The notes: a model not told the origin generated them from the letters alone. A stretch of DNA of 64,000 bases from Cotesia glomerata (GCF_020080835.1 NC_058159.1:25826474-25890473); one strand, 5' to 3'. Counted from the first letter of the stretch, positions 11,301 through 21,950 are shown. A program made the numbers and translations.

Positions 11301-14300
11301 TTATCTTTCAATAAAAAAAATTTCATAATTTTCTGTTGAAATGCCTATCACGCTACAACTACCTTAATCTTTACATAAATCACAGAGGAACCCTTTGCTC
11401 GTGCTTTGACCATCACTGCATTCTTCATGTGCCCATAAATTGCATCCATAGCACATTATCCATTCTTCAGTGGGTGGTTCTTTATATTTTCCCGCACAAA
11501 AAATATAAAAATAGTCATTTTGAGTTTGTTTATTTTCTTTGTTTTGTTTTTTTGGTTTCGTGTCTTTTTTTGGTTTCGTGACTTTTTTTGGTTTTTCAAC
11601 CTGCTCTTCACCAAGGAAATTCCCTAAGCTCTTCACACCTTTTTCAGTTAATGTACCAGTCTTAATTTTTTTATTTTTAATTTCTTCTGCCTGCTTTTTA
11701 GTTATTTTTTTCTGATTCTTTTCCTCTAAAATTTCTTTCATTGGAGAACTAGTTAGAATCACTGAATGTTTTTTTCTAACTCTTCGGTTCGTGCTTTTCT
11801 TTGGTAAGGTAGGCAGGGTTACAATATCAGTAAGGGGTACTGATGAATTGATTGAATCTGTCGATTGATTCAACGATAACTGTTCGTCAGGCAAATTTTC
11901 AGTTGCGCTCTTAGGTTGTGCAACTTCTGATAAGTTTTCAGAAGGTATAGACTCAGGTTCTACAGATGTTGAAATTTTAAAAAGTTCTTCAAATTTTTCA
12001 CGGTTAATTGGATGTATACCTGCTGCTTTAAATCCATTAACTGCTTTTTCTATATTAGTGACATTATTATATGCTCTGGTGAACAATTCAACAACTTCGT
12101 ATTGAGTAATTCTTCTTCCTACATGTTCAGCCATATATAAATCACATTGTCGATAATATGCTCTTTTTAAAGGACCAAAAAATGTCAAATCTAATGGTTG
12201 CAGATGATGGGAAGTATGTGGTGGAAGTGAAAGCAAAATTATTCCATGCTGACGACATAATAAAAAAGATTCAAGACTGATGTGACTTTCATGATTATCT
12301 AAAATCAATAGTACAGGTTTGTCAGGCGTTGGTTTAGCATGTGAAATAAAATGGTGTAGCCACTCAACAAATAAATTTTCGTTGATCCAACCAGAGTCAC
12401 TAACTGTTGCAACCATATTACTGTCTCCTCCTCGCAATAAATTAGCATTCATGCGCTTCCTTTTAAAAATAAAGTACGGAGGAATGTATTTTCCCGAAGC
12501 ACTAAATGAGCATACAACGGTTGTAGTAGCTCCTCTTTCTCCACTTGTAGCCTTACCCACTTGTTTTTCACCTTTAGGAGCTAAGATTTTAGAATTTCTT
12601 TGAACATTTGTGATACCCATTTCGTCCTATTGGCTAAGTCCTATTTCGATACCTATTGGCTAAGTGCACGATGGTGCTGCCCTCAATTTTCATGCTTTTC
12701 CTATGTTAAATCAAATGGAGTAATTTAGTTCCAGTGGCCGCCATTAGCGTTAAATCATGCTCTTCCCGTAAGATTTACACGTAAAAGTGGTAGTCAGCGC
12801 CAGCCCTCCCCACCATATACTTCGCACCCTGCCAATTGCACACCTAGGGAAGTAAAGCAAGAAATATCTCAGATCACATGTAATTGTTGACCTCGGCTTC
12901 GCCTCGGCCAACAATTACATGTGATCTGAGGCTTTCTTATTTACTTCCCGTGGAGTGTATACTATTTTTTTGCTCGACGAAGGCAGAAAAGAGCAACTTC
13001 GTTTAGCGCAGCGGGCCGAAAGTTGACGCTTTCTGCCCGTCGAGCAAAAAATTATTATTAAACTATTTAAACGAATTCAAATTTTCGGTAATCAATAGTC
13101 AAAATAAATTTAATTAAATGAAAATTCGATTTTTTAGTGGGATTTGGTATGCGGTCGTAAATATCTTCTTAGTTTGGTTCAACCTTTCACGCAATTTGGT
13201 ATTCTTATTGGTAATATGGTCTTTGGAATAGTTGCTGATAAGTAAGTACTTAAATTAATTTTTAAAAAAGTATTGAAAAAAAAAAAGAAGAGAATAAACT
13301 CTAATAACTTTTAATTGAATTTAGGATTGGTAGAAAAAAACCTTTGATGATTGCAGTAATATTTCAAGCAATAACAGGAATCATAACAGCATTTATGCCC
13401 ATTTTTGAATTGTTTTTGCTGTTCAAATTTATCTCTGCCATCGCAACAGGTGGAACTATGCTCATTAGTTTTGTAATCGGTAAGTAAAGCTCATATTAAA
13501 AAATGAAAATAAAATTAACAGACTTCTGACAGTTGTCAGAATTTTTTTTATTAATAAAATTATTACAAAAAAATTAAAAGAAAAAATTCCACTTGTAGAT
13601 AATTTGATAAACTATACGTACAATTTTTTAAAAATATTTTTTTTTTTTTTAATTAAATTATTTAAAAGAAAAATGAAAAATTTTTCGTTGTCGGCTAATT
13701 TATGATGCAGAAGTTAGCCAACGTTTTTAATTTTTTGATTTTTTTAAATCATTTAATTAGTACAACAAAATATTTTTTTTAAATTGCACGTGTAGTTTTT
13801 CAAATTTTTTACAGATGAAATTTTTTTTTTCTTATTTTTTCGTAATGATTTTTTTAATAAAAAAATTTATAAAAATTTTTAAATGTCGGTTAACTTAATT
13901 CGCATGGCTAATTTTAATTTCATAAATTTCCGTACAATAAATTTCAACAAAAATTGATAATTTAATAAAATTTCAGTGATGGAAATTGTTGGCGTTGAAA
14001 CCCGTTCAAATATCCTGACAATGTTCCACATTCCCTTTGTGTTAGGATTTTTGACTGTGCCATTATTTTCATATTTGACAAGAACTTGGAACGGTTATTG
14101 GTTAACGACCACTGTTCCAGCATTTGCATTGATCTCCTATTACTGGTACATTTATTATTTTTATAACTAATCATTATGTTCTATTAATACCATTCTAATA
14201 AAATTAACTGCCTTAGGTTAATCCCAGAGTCTCCACGTTGGTTGTTAGCAGTTGGCAGAGTAGAACAAGCACGCCAAGTATTGCTAAAAGCCGCCAAAAT

Positions 14301-16227
14301 AAACAAAATATCTGAGGAAAAAGTCACTGAAGCAATAGAAGCCCATGAAAAGTCATTGTCCATAATTACCAAAAATGTTGACGTTGATGCCGAACAAAGA
14401 ACTTATGATGTTATAGATTTGGTGCGAACACCCAATATGAGAATAAAGACACTGTTCATTGTCTTCAATTGGTTGAAATGCGGCATGGTATTTTTTGGCA
14501 TTGAACAATACCTTGGTCGCATGAGCGAAAATGTGTTAAGTGATCTTGCTATTTCAGGTATGCTTTATCAAAAACTTTTTTATTAGTCTGAATAATCACA
14601 AAGAAAAAAAAGTTCTGCCAAAATTACAGAAAAATTTTTGAAATTTACATTTTTAGATATGTAATTTCTTCATTGTAAAACTGTAAACTTGAAAACGTTG
14701 ATTTTACATTGAAAAAATATAAATTTAGCATGAAAAAAAAAAAAATAAATTTAGTCTTGGAAGATTTGTAAATTTTACATTGAAAAAATTATATATCGAC
14801 GGTCTAATTAGCAAATTGTCTAACTCCATTTTAGAAAATCTTTTATTTTTACAAAAAAACAATTAATTTAAAATTTATTATCACTTTAAAAAATAATTTA
14901 ATATCTAATAGAGGTATAATATTTTGGTTTGGATTATTCAAATAATTTATAATTCGACTATTGCTATATCAAAATATTAAAAAATCACCCTTAAAAAATA
15001 AGGAATTAGACTAATTGTTAATTAGACCGTCGATATGTTCAAAAATAATTTGATTTCATATAACTAATATAAAATTTTTTTCTTGGGTATGTTACTTTTA
15101 CAAATCCATTCCAGCAAAACTTATTTTTTTTTTTTTTAAATAAACTGAGATAAAAAATTTCTTTGGACAAAAATTGGCATTGCTGTGACAAGAAATTAAT
15201 TTGTTTAAAATTTTAAACAATTTTATTTCTTAGCGAAGAAAAAAAAAATTTTTATCTCGTTGAAAGAAAGTTTTTTCAATTTAGAAAAAAAAAACAATTT
15301 CAGATAGACAACTTGCGAATTTTCATCTAAAATTGTTTTTTTCAAATCAAGAAAACTTTTTTCGCCACGAAAGTTTTGTGAGAAATATTTTATTTCTTCA
15401 GCTACGAAATGAAACTGTTTAAAATTTTCAAAAAATTAGTTTCTTATTACAACATTGCTCATTATTTTCAAAATAAATTTTTTTTTCAGTGTACAAGATA
15501 AAATAGTCATGTAATTTCTATAATTTTCACATGTTATTTTTTTTCCGTGGATAATTTACACAAAAACATTGTATCCATTTCAATTTTCTAGCTGCTTTTC
15601 AACTGCCTGGACTTCTTCTGGTCTACATTTTAATTTCCCGAGTATCTCGTCTGAAAATTTTAATCGCTGCAAATGTTCTATCAGGAATAAGCTTGCTGCT
15701 AATAATAGCATTTTACGACAACGATACAATCAAACTGATTTTAGCAACAATCGGTATCACTTGTATGACTGTCAGCTTCCCTACAATTTTCTTGTACACC
15801 GGAGAACTGTTTCCAACAGTAGTCAGGAATATTGGGTTCGGCGTTTGCAGTGTCGCTTCCAAACTCGGCAGCATTGTTGCGCCGTTTTTGGTTGACTATG
15901 TAAGATATAAACTTTTTTCTTATTTTTTCTCACAGTTATTTTTTTGAAATAATCAGTGATAATTAACCATCTTTTTATAGATTGATGATCTCGCTTATTG
16001 GATAGTTCCACTAGTTTTTGGTATAAGCCCAATCCTGGGAGCCATCCTCTGTTACTGGTTACCAGAAACAATGAATTGTAAGCTTCCAGAGACTATTGAA
16101 GACGGTGAAAATTTCAAAAAGTAAGTATCGAAGTTTACTAATTATTTATTACAAAACAGCATTTAAAAATTACATTTTATTTTGTTGCAGAAACTCACGA
16201 AAAACTTCTGTTAAGAGTCCGAGTTAA
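8379..16227 (+). CDS. SLC22-type organic cation transporter-like MFS protein, copy 2 (9 exons)
   Basis: This is the tandem paralogue of the gene at 1396-6843 and also encodes a predicted MFS solute carrier of unknown substrate. Exons: 8379-8400, 8529-8818, 13138-13241, 13325-13479, 13977-14145, 14217-14557, 15592-15899, 15981-16120, 16191-16227. The product is 521 aa. Exon lengths equal those of copy 1 except exon 6, which is one codon shorter. Motifs are retained: sequons NDS and NES in the first outer loop, WDLVC, GIVADKIGRK, PESPRW, a YWLPET block and ETIEDGENF. The C-termini differ: copy 1 ends with a Cys-containing tail (KICQDKCPS), copy 2 with a Ser/Lys-rich one (KTSVKSPS). Intron 2 is about 4.3 kb because of nested transposable elements (copy 1: 0.8 kb), and intron 6 holds two MITEs. 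All splice sites remain canonical and no stops interrupt the frame, so the gene looks functional. Confidence 0.93.
9290..9540. repeat. MITE-like fragment with repeated ggggtaat-cggaca words
   Basis: It starts taggggagagtggggtaatt and carries three same-strand copies of GGGGTAATnnCGGACA (from about 9301, 9496 and 9515). The opening resembles, in layout, the terminal repeats of the MITEs at 36693 and 40018. No matching inverted right end is visible, so it is either truncated or a different element. It lies in intron 2 of the second transporter gene. Confidence 0.5.
9956..10359. repeat. Two-copy AT-rich tandem duplication
   Basis: Copy 1 (9956-10159) and copy 2 (10182-10359) both open aatttaaaattattattta and run through agtaattataag, aataattatggataatctta and gatgataattttaatata to tagtgactt. 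Copy 2 lacks about 25 bases present in copy 1. The duplication sits inside the large paired-hairpin element. Confidence 0.85.
10644..10792. repeat. Inverted repeat with ~50-base arms inside the composite element
   Basis: The left arm (attgcagtttcgattgg ... gaaaaaaacg) and right arm (cgttttttcaaaat ... gccgattgaaactgcaat) are imperfect reverse complements around an AT-rich loop. The short ORFs reading through it on both strands are products of the palindrome. Confidence 0.7.
10959..11366. mobile_element. Palindromic MITE, 408 bp
   Basis: Arms of about 190 bases (10959-11148 and 11177-11366) are near-perfect reverse complements beginning taaggtagttgtagcg, with a 28-base loop. Inner words include gtatagagagatgg and caattgatctgaaattttgg. 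It has no coding capacity. It abuts the 3' end of the transposase remnant exactly: its terminal TTA on the + strand is the TAA stop of that ORF. Confidence 0.9.
11364..12626 (-). pseudogene. 5'-truncated pogo/Tigger-type (DDE_1) transposase with C-terminal PHD-like finger
   Basis: An open frame of 418 codons from the first Met (12620) runs to the stop at 11364-11366. It encodes the catalytic half of a pogo/Tigger-like transposase. The frame opens with GAC GAA just before that Met, the Asp-Glu of the first catalytic motif (family form D-E-T-G-I-T; here D-E-M-G-I-T), and a TAG immediately precedes it. The second Asp is in LLILDNHESH and the third in LQPLDLTFFGPLK. A Lys/Ser-rich linker follows, then a PHD-like finger (about residues 368-418: FC, MCYGC, WAHEEC, CDLC) that lacks one of the eight expected zinc ligands. 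The N-terminal DNA-binding domains are absent; upstream DNA repeats cctattggctaagt twice, suggesting a rearranged break. It is probably immobile. Confidence 0.85.
12840..13051. mobile_element. Paired-hairpin element, copy in transporter intron
   Basis: Hairpin A (about 12841-12958) pairs cctagggaagtaaa with tttacttccc and cagatcacatgtaattgtt with its complement around a centre cctcggcttcgcctcgg. Hairpin B (12965-13051) pairs tttttgctcgacg ... ggcagaaa with tttctgcc ... cgtcgagcaaaaa, with the inner word cgtttagcgcagcggg. The link is tgtatactattttt. The copy at 22199-22409 has the same plan and many of the same words. The stems are GC-rich compared with the surrounding intron. Confidence 0.85.
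14794..15035. mobile_element. MITE with TATCGACGGTCTAATTA terminal inverted repeats
   Basis: The left end tatcgacggtctaattag and right end ctaattagaccgtcgata are inverted, and the inner word caaattgtctaac has a diverged inverted partner. The element is 242 bp and AT-rich inside, without coding capacity. A relative of nearly the same size is at 36180-36423. It lies in intron 6 of the second transporter gene. Confidence 0.8.
15143..15491. mobile_element. Palindromic A/T-rich MITE ending in CAGTG
   Basis: This is an imperfect palindrome centred near 15310-15320. The left arm contains ggcattgctgtgacaag and ttaaaattttaaac; the right arm contains the complements (ttattacaacattgctc, gtttaaaattttc). 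The right end is ttttttttcagtg; the left end is degenerate (actgagataaa). It is the second MITE in intron 6. Confidence 0.65.
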
Positions 16228-16426
16228 ACTAACTGGAATTAGATATTACAATATTATTATATAAACTACTTATAATTACTTGTAATGTATCATTTTTATA
16301 AAATTGTCGATCAATTTTTTAAGAAGGGTTTACATTTTTTCTCTCTCTCGCCCTCTATTGGACAAACGAAAGTATCTCTGTCATACTTGTACAACAAATG
16401 GAATCTTAAAACGCATTTTATGCATA

Positions 16427-16432
16427 AATAAA
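16427..16432 (+). terminator. Candidate polyadenylation signal of transporter gene 2
   Basis: This AATAAA lies 200 bases after the stop codon and before the convergent epoxide hydrolase gene. Between it and the stop is a CT-rich patch with tcgccctctattgg (16348-16361). Confidence 0.4.
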
Positions 16433-16910
16433 TACAAATTTTTCAAAAAAGCGTTTTTTTTCGAAATTTTATCACATACATGAGAAAAACACGTTTGAAA
16501 ATCAAATATAAACCGCTCTTAAGAAATTAAACCAAAGAATTTGTAATTTAAATTTCCATTCCTAGGATAGACAGTCAAAAGTTTTCATGCGGATAATTGC
16601 TTAAATCATAATAAAAGTCTTTTATTTTACATTATCATCTTCATTGATTCGTTAAAACTAGGCCGTAATAATAAACAAATCCCAAAAATTTTATTTTTTT
16701 TTATAATTACATCTCAAATAAATTTTTAAATCAAATAAAATAAAGTTACAATATTAAAACTTTATATTCTGACTTAAAAATTTTCCCAAAATTTTATTAA
16801 AAAAAATTAAAATTTCTGAAACTAAATCCTTGCACGGCGTACCTTTAAACAACCAATGAAGTTTAGTCTATAAATAAAAATTTAATAAGAAAATTGAGTG
16901 GTATTGATCG
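16433..16910. other. Convergent spacer between transporter gene 2 and the epoxide hydrolase gene
   Basis: This is AT-rich sequence between two genes transcribed towards each other. A TTTATT near 16794 (AATAAA on the - strand) could be the polyadenylation signal of the hydrolase gene. I see nothing else. Confidence 0.4.
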
Positions 16911-19163
16911 CTAGGTAGTTGTATGACCAAGATAGGGTACTTTATGCGGTAGATGACTAACAACATCATTAGTTTTTTTGTGAACAGCATCAATCATTTG
17001 GTTTCCATACTTTACAGTGCTGCTCAAAGAACCAAGCCACGTTGAAACGATGCTTTTGCCGTTAGTCTTCTCACTTGGTACCGGAGGTCCTGCGAAGAAA
17101 ATTAATTAAATTATTTATTATTATATCTTTTAGTATTAGTGAAGATTATTCAAAAATATGACAATAAAATATTAAATTTTTTACCTATCAGAAAGTTCAG
17201 GATTACTTGATTGACCATGTCGGGTTTTTCCTGATGTGGAAAATGTTGCGCGCCTTTGATAACTTTGATGTTGGACTTTGAAGTGTATTCTGAGCTATGA
17301 ACGATGCTCTCTAGAGAAAAGAAGGGGTCTGAGTTGCCTACTATCAACAAAGTTTGGTTGACAAGCGGTTCTGTCGATTTTACACGAATGAATGGTAGGT
17401 TCCTGTAGTAATTTATCGGCCCGGTCCAGTCCTCTTTTCAAAAAAATGTGAGAAAACTATTAATAATTATAATATAATTTTTAATCATTTTATCGATGAT
17501 TATAATCATTCAATCGAATTGATTGCTGAATTTTTTTTTTAATTTTGTTCAATAATTATTCATTGATTGGTAACAAGCGGTAGCTTTTGTTAAAAAAAAC
17601 TTTTTGAATAAAATGTTTAATTTAACAAAAATTTTTGTTAGTAATTGAATTATAAAAAATATAATTTAATAATTGTAAGTAGAATAATTACCTCTTCTAC
17701 TAAAAGCATATTTGTAAGCTTCAACATAATTTTTTTCATTTTTTTTATTTATTTGTAGATGTTTATAAGTGTCATTAATTATTGACAAGTCTTCCTTCAA
17801 AGCATCTATTTCTGGTAGGAAAGGAAGTCTACTAAAGTGCATCCATCTATGACAAGTAAATATTAATACGAAAAAATTAGCATTTAATTATTAAAAATTA
17901 GTTATAAATTTTTTTATTTTTGGAAAGAAAATTGGAAGAATGATTCGTAAAAAATTACAATAATGAAGAAATTTAAAAAAATAGTCATTAAATTTCACAA
18001 ATTACCTGTAAAAAGAATTATTCTTGCATAGTTCATCCCAATAAAGATTCGGATGTGGACTAGATATAGCGACAAATTTATCAATTATGTCGCTATGAAG
18101 TATCGTCATAAACCAGCCGAGCAGACCGCCAAGATCGTGCCCAATTATGCTGCATTTATCGACTCCCAGTGTCGAGATGAATTGACTTAATTCGTTAATT
18201 AAAACTTCTATTCTGTATGATCGCCTTCTGGTCGGTTTGTCGCTGTCACCAAACCCTTTCAAGTCCAAAGCGACCACTCTGTAAATTGATGCAAATTATC
18301 GAAATTTATTTGTACATAAGGAATTTTAATTAATTAGGAAAGAAAGAGGAATATAAAAACCTGTAGTGCTCTGATAAAATTGGCAATTGCTCTCGCCAAG
18401 ACAGCCAGCAATCGGGAAAACCGTGCAGTAATAATAATAATGGTTGAAACTTTTCTCCTGTTTCTACATAATGGAGTTTTATACCCTGAAATTATTAAAT
18501 TAATTAATTTTATTGACTAGTTTCTTTCTATATTAATTTTTTTTTTTTAAAGTACGTAATTATAATTTTTTATTTCTGATGATCGAATTCAAAATTTTTA
18601 ATGTTTTTATAATTTTAAAAGCAGAGGCGGGCAATAGCCTAGTCGGCTCGGTGCCCTCTTTTCGAAAGAGTGGGACCCGGGTTCGATCCCGGCACACACC
18701 ACTATTTTTCAGTGATTATAAATAAAAATATGCGCGTTACGTTGCCAGCTTCTGAAAGTGGCAGAGATAGCCGGGCGGCACACGTCTGACTTGGGTGATC
18801 ACCCATTTAAGCAACAACTTGAATGGGTGACCACTCTAGTCGGCGTTGGTTAGCGCAGGGGATCTCTGCGCACACTAGGAGAGTGGCCTAATGCTCCAGT
18901 GGTCGATAAAGAAGAGTTTCTTATCAATCACTGTAGACTTAGCCCAGCTCCGACTGTACTATCATGTGTTTTGTCTGTTTTCTCTGTGGTTTCCCCATGG
19001 TTCTGTTCCAACAGCCTGAGAAGTGAGGTTCAGGGTGAATACGGTACAGAAAGCACAAGTCAGTCCACAGCCGCAAAAACTAAAGTAAAAATAAAGTGTC
19101 GGGTGGGACTTGCTGAGGTCCAATATGAGAAATAGAAAAAGCGTAGAGCTAGGAGAAAAAGAG

Positions 19164-19198
<35 letters not shown>

Positions 19199-19931
19199 GC
19201 TTGACATAAATATTTTAAATATATTTTTCTTAGACAAAATTTTTATTAATCATTAAATTATTCTATTATTTTAAATAAGTTATAATTTTTTGGCCATAAA
19301 CTCAAAATTACATTCCTAATAACTAATTTATCTCCAGCTTTAAAGAACAAAAAAAAATGCAAAATCTTAAAAGCCCTACTCATAATATGACAATGTTTAA
19401 AAATTTTAATTAATTACAGAATATTAAATATTTATTCAATTGATAGAATATTTAATTAAACAACTTTATTTATTTATTAATCAATGACGCCTCATAACGT
19501 CACGATCATACGAGCTCCAATCCAGTAGATAAAAATAAATTCAAGCAGTGAAAATTTTATTATCACGAGGTCAGAGCGATTACAAAAAAGTTAATGACAC
19601 GATAATTTTGATTGCCTATTTTACTGCTAATTAATTGATATTCTTGTTTTTTTCTATTTAAAAAATTTTAGATAAAAGTAACATAAGTGACAGTAATGAG
19701 AATGAGTAATCGGTAGTATACCTTTAATTTGACGTAAGAATGTTCACCGAGATTATTGTCGACAAGACAAGGCGGCGGTTTATCGCGCTGATGCAAACGA
19801 AATAAGTTTTTACGATGCCATGTCCATTTTACCAAACACTTTAATATTAAGTAAAATCCGTATACAAAACAAAGAATGTGAAGTTTTGTTTGTTGCCACA
19901 ACGACACTTGGACTATATTATTCACATTCAT
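16911..19931 (-). CDS. Epoxide hydrolase 4-like alpha/beta-hydrolase (6 exons)
   Basis: The product is an alpha/beta-hydrolase of the epoxide hydrolase type, which would open epoxides to diols through an Asp-ester intermediate; the natural substrate is unknown. Exons on the - strand: 19931-19722, 18485-18361, 18278-18006, 17846-17692, 17433-17185, 17089-16911, all with GT/AG borders and an open frame, 396 aa. Visible features: an N-terminal hydrophobic helix (about 18-37), so probably membrane-anchored; HGFPDCW (91-97, the HGxP oxyanion motif); nucleophile elbow GHDLGG with Asp160; NYYRN (262-266, likely lid tyrosine); Asp290 in GNSDPFF; and His318 in GAQHFPHQEKP. The full Asp-Asp-His triad is present. 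After the hydrolase fold comes an extra tail of about 55 residues rich in Ser, Thr and Lys, beyond the usual end of EPHX4-like proteins. Intron 1 (1.2 kb) contains a SINE. A partial duplicate lies at 30975-31627. Confidence 0.91.
18625..19196 (+). mobile_element. tRNA-derived SINE with (AAT)n tail
   Basis: A tRNA-like head carries a perfect A box (tagcctagtcgg, 18635-18646) and a B box (ggttcgatccc, 18680-18690), 33 bases apart as in a tRNA gene. The body is unique and the tail is (AAT)n at about 19166-19195. It is roughly 570 bp and lies antisense to the hydrolase gene in intron 1. ORFs in it are incidental. Only one copy is visible in this window. Confidence 0.85.
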
Positions 19932-21640
19932 AATTAGAATATTTTTATTTTAATAATTAATAATTAGGAATTAATAACTATCCCTACACTTCACTTATTT
20001 TTATTACTTCAACATAATGCATCGTCACGTATATAAATTTTTTGAAGTATTAATTCAACTAATCATTGTTTTACTTGATAAAAAATGTGATCGATTGGAC
20101 ATTTTTGTTTTATTAATTAAAATAATAGAAATAAAATACTTGTTTTAGTGCAGTGAAAATTAAACTCGCGTTTCTGATCGCCGAATTATCTTGGACTGTG
20201 CCCACAACATTTAGCTTGAAGCACATGAATGACGTCGTTATCAGGATTTTTGACCCGATACATGTATAAAAGGAAAAAAACTCTTAAAGATAAAACGAAA
20301 GTAAGCGCACTTTAATAACTCGACACTTGGTAGCTCTGAAATTTGTTTTGTGATTAAACTATTTAATAATAAATGATAAATTAGAATCTATTGAAATTTA
20401 TAAATTTAATTTTTTATTGGAAAAAATTCGTCAGTCCGAAAATATCTACAGTATACATAGGAAAAAATTGTTCGTCATTGCGTCAAAAAATGTTCTCTAA
20501 AATAAATTTATGTGTAATTTTTAATACTTTTGTGCGTTAATATTTAATAATTTTAATACTATTGTGTTAAATCAACACAAAAATTTTTAAATATTAAGCA
20601 TAAAAACTTTTTACACAAAATTTTTACCGTGTAAATAAAAAATCGGAAAAAAAGGAATAAAATAAAATATACGGCACAAAAGATTAGTACATAATTGGTT
20701 ATTAAATTGAAGTTCCATATACCATAAATTGTATACATCAGAATATTCAATTACAATTCCATTTGGACGGTTTCATAGCATCGCGGAGATACATGCCATT
20801 ACTCAAAACTTTACTCAATATACCCGGTACATATTTTTTCCTCGAGCGACTCTCGTTCATCCGTTTGTCAGTCGCAACTTTCATTCGTAGCATTACTATA
20901 AAACCAGGATAACGCCCGCGGGTCCATGTGCTATATAAACTTTCTTTGTACTTGGTCCCTTCTATTTCATTTTATCCCCCATTTAACTCTTTTACAATCT
21001 CTATTTCCAATGTAACGTTCAATGAACAAAATTTCATTATCTCTGATTTAAATAACTCACGTTTCAAAGCATGATAAGACCTATTTTTTTTGTTTAGTTT
21101 TATTATGTCAGATATGAAATAGATTTTTTGTTGTGTATACCTCATATCTGGAATGTTATTTATTTCACTCGAATCTTGAGTATTAAAAACTCATAATTAA
21201 AGTCATATTTACATAACACAACTGGCAATTTTTAAGTTTTTTTCTATTTTATTAAAGGGTTATATCCACTTGCGAGGCAGAAAAAACGCGTTTTTTTGTG
21301 AATTTTTTCCAAAGAGGCATTTTATTTTATACATTAATGGAAAAAATGTACTTAAACAGAATTTAATGTACTTTAACAATCAGCGGTTTATTTAAAAAAA
21401 TATTGGATCCCCTATTAAGCGTACAAATTACACAACCCAAAAAAAAAAGTTTGTTCTGTCCTAAGGTTTATTTTATGATCATTCGCTTGATTATGCACCA
21501 AAATAAAGGGAAAATATCTACATTTCATTTAAACTTTGCTTTTAAAAAAGTTATTATTTATCATATTAACACATATTTGCAAGTTTTCATAGATTGAGAT
21601 CGATATCTCAATATAATACAAAATTTCGTTATATTTAAAT
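19932..21640. other. Region upstream of the epoxide hydrolase gene
   Basis: No gene is recognised. The first few hundred bases should contain the hydrolase promoter (- strand). Less AT-rich patches occur at 20150-20350 and 20760-20960. The 21250-21640 part, with A-runs next to the pseudogene at 21.7 kb, may be part of an old mobile element. ORFs here are short and without family signatures. Confidence 0.4.
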
Positions 21641-21678
21641 TTACCGCCTAAAAAGAGGGGATTGTTACCTTTACACAA

Positions 21679-21950
21679 TGTCTCCAGCTGGCGCTGGAGT
21701 GGTAAAGACTAGTGAACTGTTCAGATCAAGTCTAGAAGAAGTTAAAATGTCATCGAGAAAATATAAACATGACGCTGATTCTTTTTTATGTATATGTGTG
21801 GCAAATTTATCAAAGTACGAGGTATAAAATTTAAGTGGAACAAAAATAATAAGCTTTGTGAAGCCTAATTTAACTGCGTTGTTTGGAATCAAGACAAGCC
21901 ATGGGTTTTATATGTTAAGCCGTGGTTGCAAATGATGTTTGGAAGGTAAA
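21679..21950 (+). pseudogene. Decayed fragment of a TE-like arthropod Cys-rich protein family
   Basis: From ATG at 21679 the frame reads MSPAGAGVVKTSELF, later MSSRKYKHDADSF, then stops at TAA (21823-21825). Further on, in another frame, QDKPWV appears near 21890-21910. I recall a multicopy arthropod family containing KHDADSFCYICG and DQDKPW blocks around paired cysteines. Here CYICG has become LCICV, and the two blocks are split by stops and a frameshift. This is an inactive remnant of unknown function; the family assignment is from memory and unverified. Confidence 0.45.

Noticed and set aside
18635..18700. A second tRNA gene
   Set aside because: The A and B boxes are tRNA-like, but the acceptor and anticodon arms do not fold properly and a long body with an AAT tail follows, so it is the head of a SINE.
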